A stretch of 35,566 nucleotides of DNA from Bacteroidales bacterium (GTDB lineage: Bacteria; Bacteroidota; Bacteroidia; Bacteroidales; Muribaculaceae), in assembly GCA_900766975.1 (NCBI GenBank), contig CAAFXO010000048.1, positions 1-35,566 on the forward strand, in the 5' to 3' direction. The notes under the pieces were generated by a model, which was not told where the DNA came from, made no database searches, and worked only from the letters and a program-made list of their open reading frames with translations. Positions within the stretch are counted from its first letter, which is position 1, and the number at the start of each line of letters is the position of its first letter. This document shows positions 34,987 to 35,566 of the stretch, one piece after another. A program made the position numbers and the translations under genes.

Positions 34987-35481
34987 ATGGCACAAGAGAT
35001 AGAACACAAGTATCTTGTTAAGAATCAGGATTATAAAAATTTAGCGATTGATAAAATTTATATCAAGCAGGGATACTTATCTCGCGATCCGGAGCGGACA
35101 GTGAGGGTACGCTTATGGGATAATGATGGCTATATTACTATCAAAGGAAAGAATCAGGGTGATAGTCGGGCAGAGTATGAATACAAGATACCCTATCAAG
35201 ATGCCGAGAAATTGTTGGAGCTATGTGTGCCACCCGTGATTGAGAAGCGACGCTATATCATACCCTTCGGTGGTCATAACTGGGAGGTCGATGAATTCCT
35301 GGGGGCGTTGGCGCCATTGGTATTGGCGGAGATAGAATTAAGCAGCAGCGACGAAAAGTACGACCTACCCGACTTCATCGGCGAGAACGTAACCAACGAT
35401 CCCCGCTACTACAACTCCAATTTAGGCAAAACTAGAGCGCGTTCCTTAAATTTTTGGGGTCGTAGGGGCGGATATTTTTGA
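34987..35481 (+). CDS. CYTH-domain protein with a repeat-encoded C-terminus
   Basis: Member of the CYTH superfamily (adenylate cyclase class IV / thiamine triphosphatase / tripolyphosphatase); the bacterial short forms are mostly inorganic triphosphatases. The signature ExExK is 'EIEHKYLV' at residues 4-11, with the tunnel Arg/Lys strands 'RTVRVRLWDNDGYITIKGK', 'EYEYKIP', 'IEKRRYIIP', 'WEVDEFLG' and 'LAEIEL'. The domain ends near residue 148 ('YYNSNLGK'). Residues 150-164 (RARSLNFWGRRGGYF) are encoded by the dispersed repeat and the first bases of a long hairpin, so the original stop seems to have been lost and replaced. Function is probably unaffected, since the tail lies outside the tunnel fold (inference). 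Confidence 0.9.
   Translation: MAQEIEHKYLVKNQDYKNLAIDKIYIKQGYLSRDPERTVRVRLWDNDGYITIKGKNQGDSRAEYEYKIPYQDAEKLLELCVPPVIEKRRYIIPFGGHNWEVDEFLGALAPLVLAEIELSSSDEKYDLPDFIGENVTNDPRYYNSNLGKTRARSLNFWGRRGGYF
35434..35457 (+). repeat. Dispersed repeat AGAGCGCGTTCCTTA..., copy 3, inside the CYTH gene end
   Basis: The core AGAGCGCGTTCCTTA is followed by AATTTTTGG, near-identical to copy 2 on the opposite strand. It encodes CYTH residues 150-157. A long hairpin begins 12 bases downstream. Confidence 0.8.
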
Positions 35482-35559
35482 GCAGATTTTGAAAGTCAAA
35501 GAGGGCGCAATGCGGGCATTGCAACCGATGCGACTTTCGAAATATGCCAAAAAGATCCG
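35469..35559 (+). repeat. Long nested hairpin element at the right edge
   Basis: CGGATATTTTTG (35469-35480) pairs with CAAAAAGATCCG (35548-35559) with one mismatch. After a single bulged A, the 16 bases 35482-35497 pair with 35532-35547 with one G:T and one mismatch. Inside, GCAATGC (35507-35513) pairs with GCATTGC (35516-35522). The outer stem is thus about 28 base pairs. The CYTH stop lies at its left foot. The structure resembles a MITE- or REP-like palindrome; its full extent may continue past the window. Confidence 0.75.
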
Positions 35560-35566
35560 GACAAAG

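Noticed and set aside
1..35566. Shared ACAAAG at both ends of the window, suggesting a circular molecule
   Set aside because: Six bases is within chance, and the content is core chromosome.
1..35566. CRISPR arrays, tRNA or rRNA genes, transposases
   Set aside because: Looked for; no regularly spaced repeats of CRISPR type, no cloverleaf or rRNA sequence, and no transposase or integrase motif was recognised.

Overview
The window is chromosomal DNA from a member of the Bacteroidota, most likely order Bacteroidales. Three things point there: promoters of the Bacteroides type (TTTG, about 20 bases, then TAnnTTTG) rather than E. coli -35/-10 boxes; family-typical proteins such as the DUF5686/carboxypeptidase-regulatory outer-membrane protein, the membrane TPR/AraC-type regulator and secreted proteins with an 'LQGR/LQGM' C-terminal tail; and A/T-rich leaders mostly without Shine-Dalgarno sites. 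A Muribaculaceae-like gut lineage is my guess, from general resemblance only.

Layout. (1) 145-12615, minus strand, reading leftward: lipoprotein L,D-transpeptidase, FtsK, LolA-like carrier, thioredoxin reductase, dCMP deaminase, S41 protease, 5-formyl-THF cyclo-ligase, TPR/AraC-type membrane regulator, and a large secreted protein. The gaps from trxB through the regulator are 8-43 bases, so this stretch looks like one operon. (2) 12720-15012, plus strand: two small ORFs and dxs, linked by successive ATGA overlaps. (3) 15097-16365, minus: a short malic enzyme. (4) 16527-21315, plus: a THUMP-like methyltransferase, a TPR protein and an MscS-type channel. (5) 21439-26355, minus: a secreted CotH-kinase-family protein, an accessory DUF4143-type AAA ATPase and dnaA. 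(6) 26817-32071, plus: a thiamine operon thiS, thiE-like, thiE, thiG, thiC, thiH, ending in a strong bidirectional terminator. (7) 32212-34794, minus: the DUF5686 outer-membrane protein. (8) 34987-35481, plus: a CYTH-domain protein whose last 15 residues are encoded by a repeat.

How the genes work together. The thi genes make the thiazole and pyrimidine halves of thiamine and join them; thiF and thiD are not in the window, and no THI-box riboswitch is visible in the leader. Dxs uses thiamine diphosphate and supplies DXP, the carbon precursor of the thiazole as well as of isoprenoids. FtsK, DnaA and the L,D-transpeptidase are cell-cycle and envelope functions; LolA, DUF5686 and the secreted proteins belong to outer-membrane biogenesis or the cell surface.

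Most of the window is ordinary core chromosome. The most unusual signal is a dispersed element with the core AGAGCGCGTTCCTTA, found at the 3' ends of at least three unrelated genes. At the right edge it is followed by a long nested hairpin that has replaced the end of the CYTH gene. Other signals are three TGTCGG direct repeats beside the AraC-type regulator, a perfect inverted repeat around the trxB promoter, a tandem repeat between dnaA and the accessory ATPase, and a 461-base A/T-rich dnaA-thiS intergenic region with palindromes and split parS-like half-sites.
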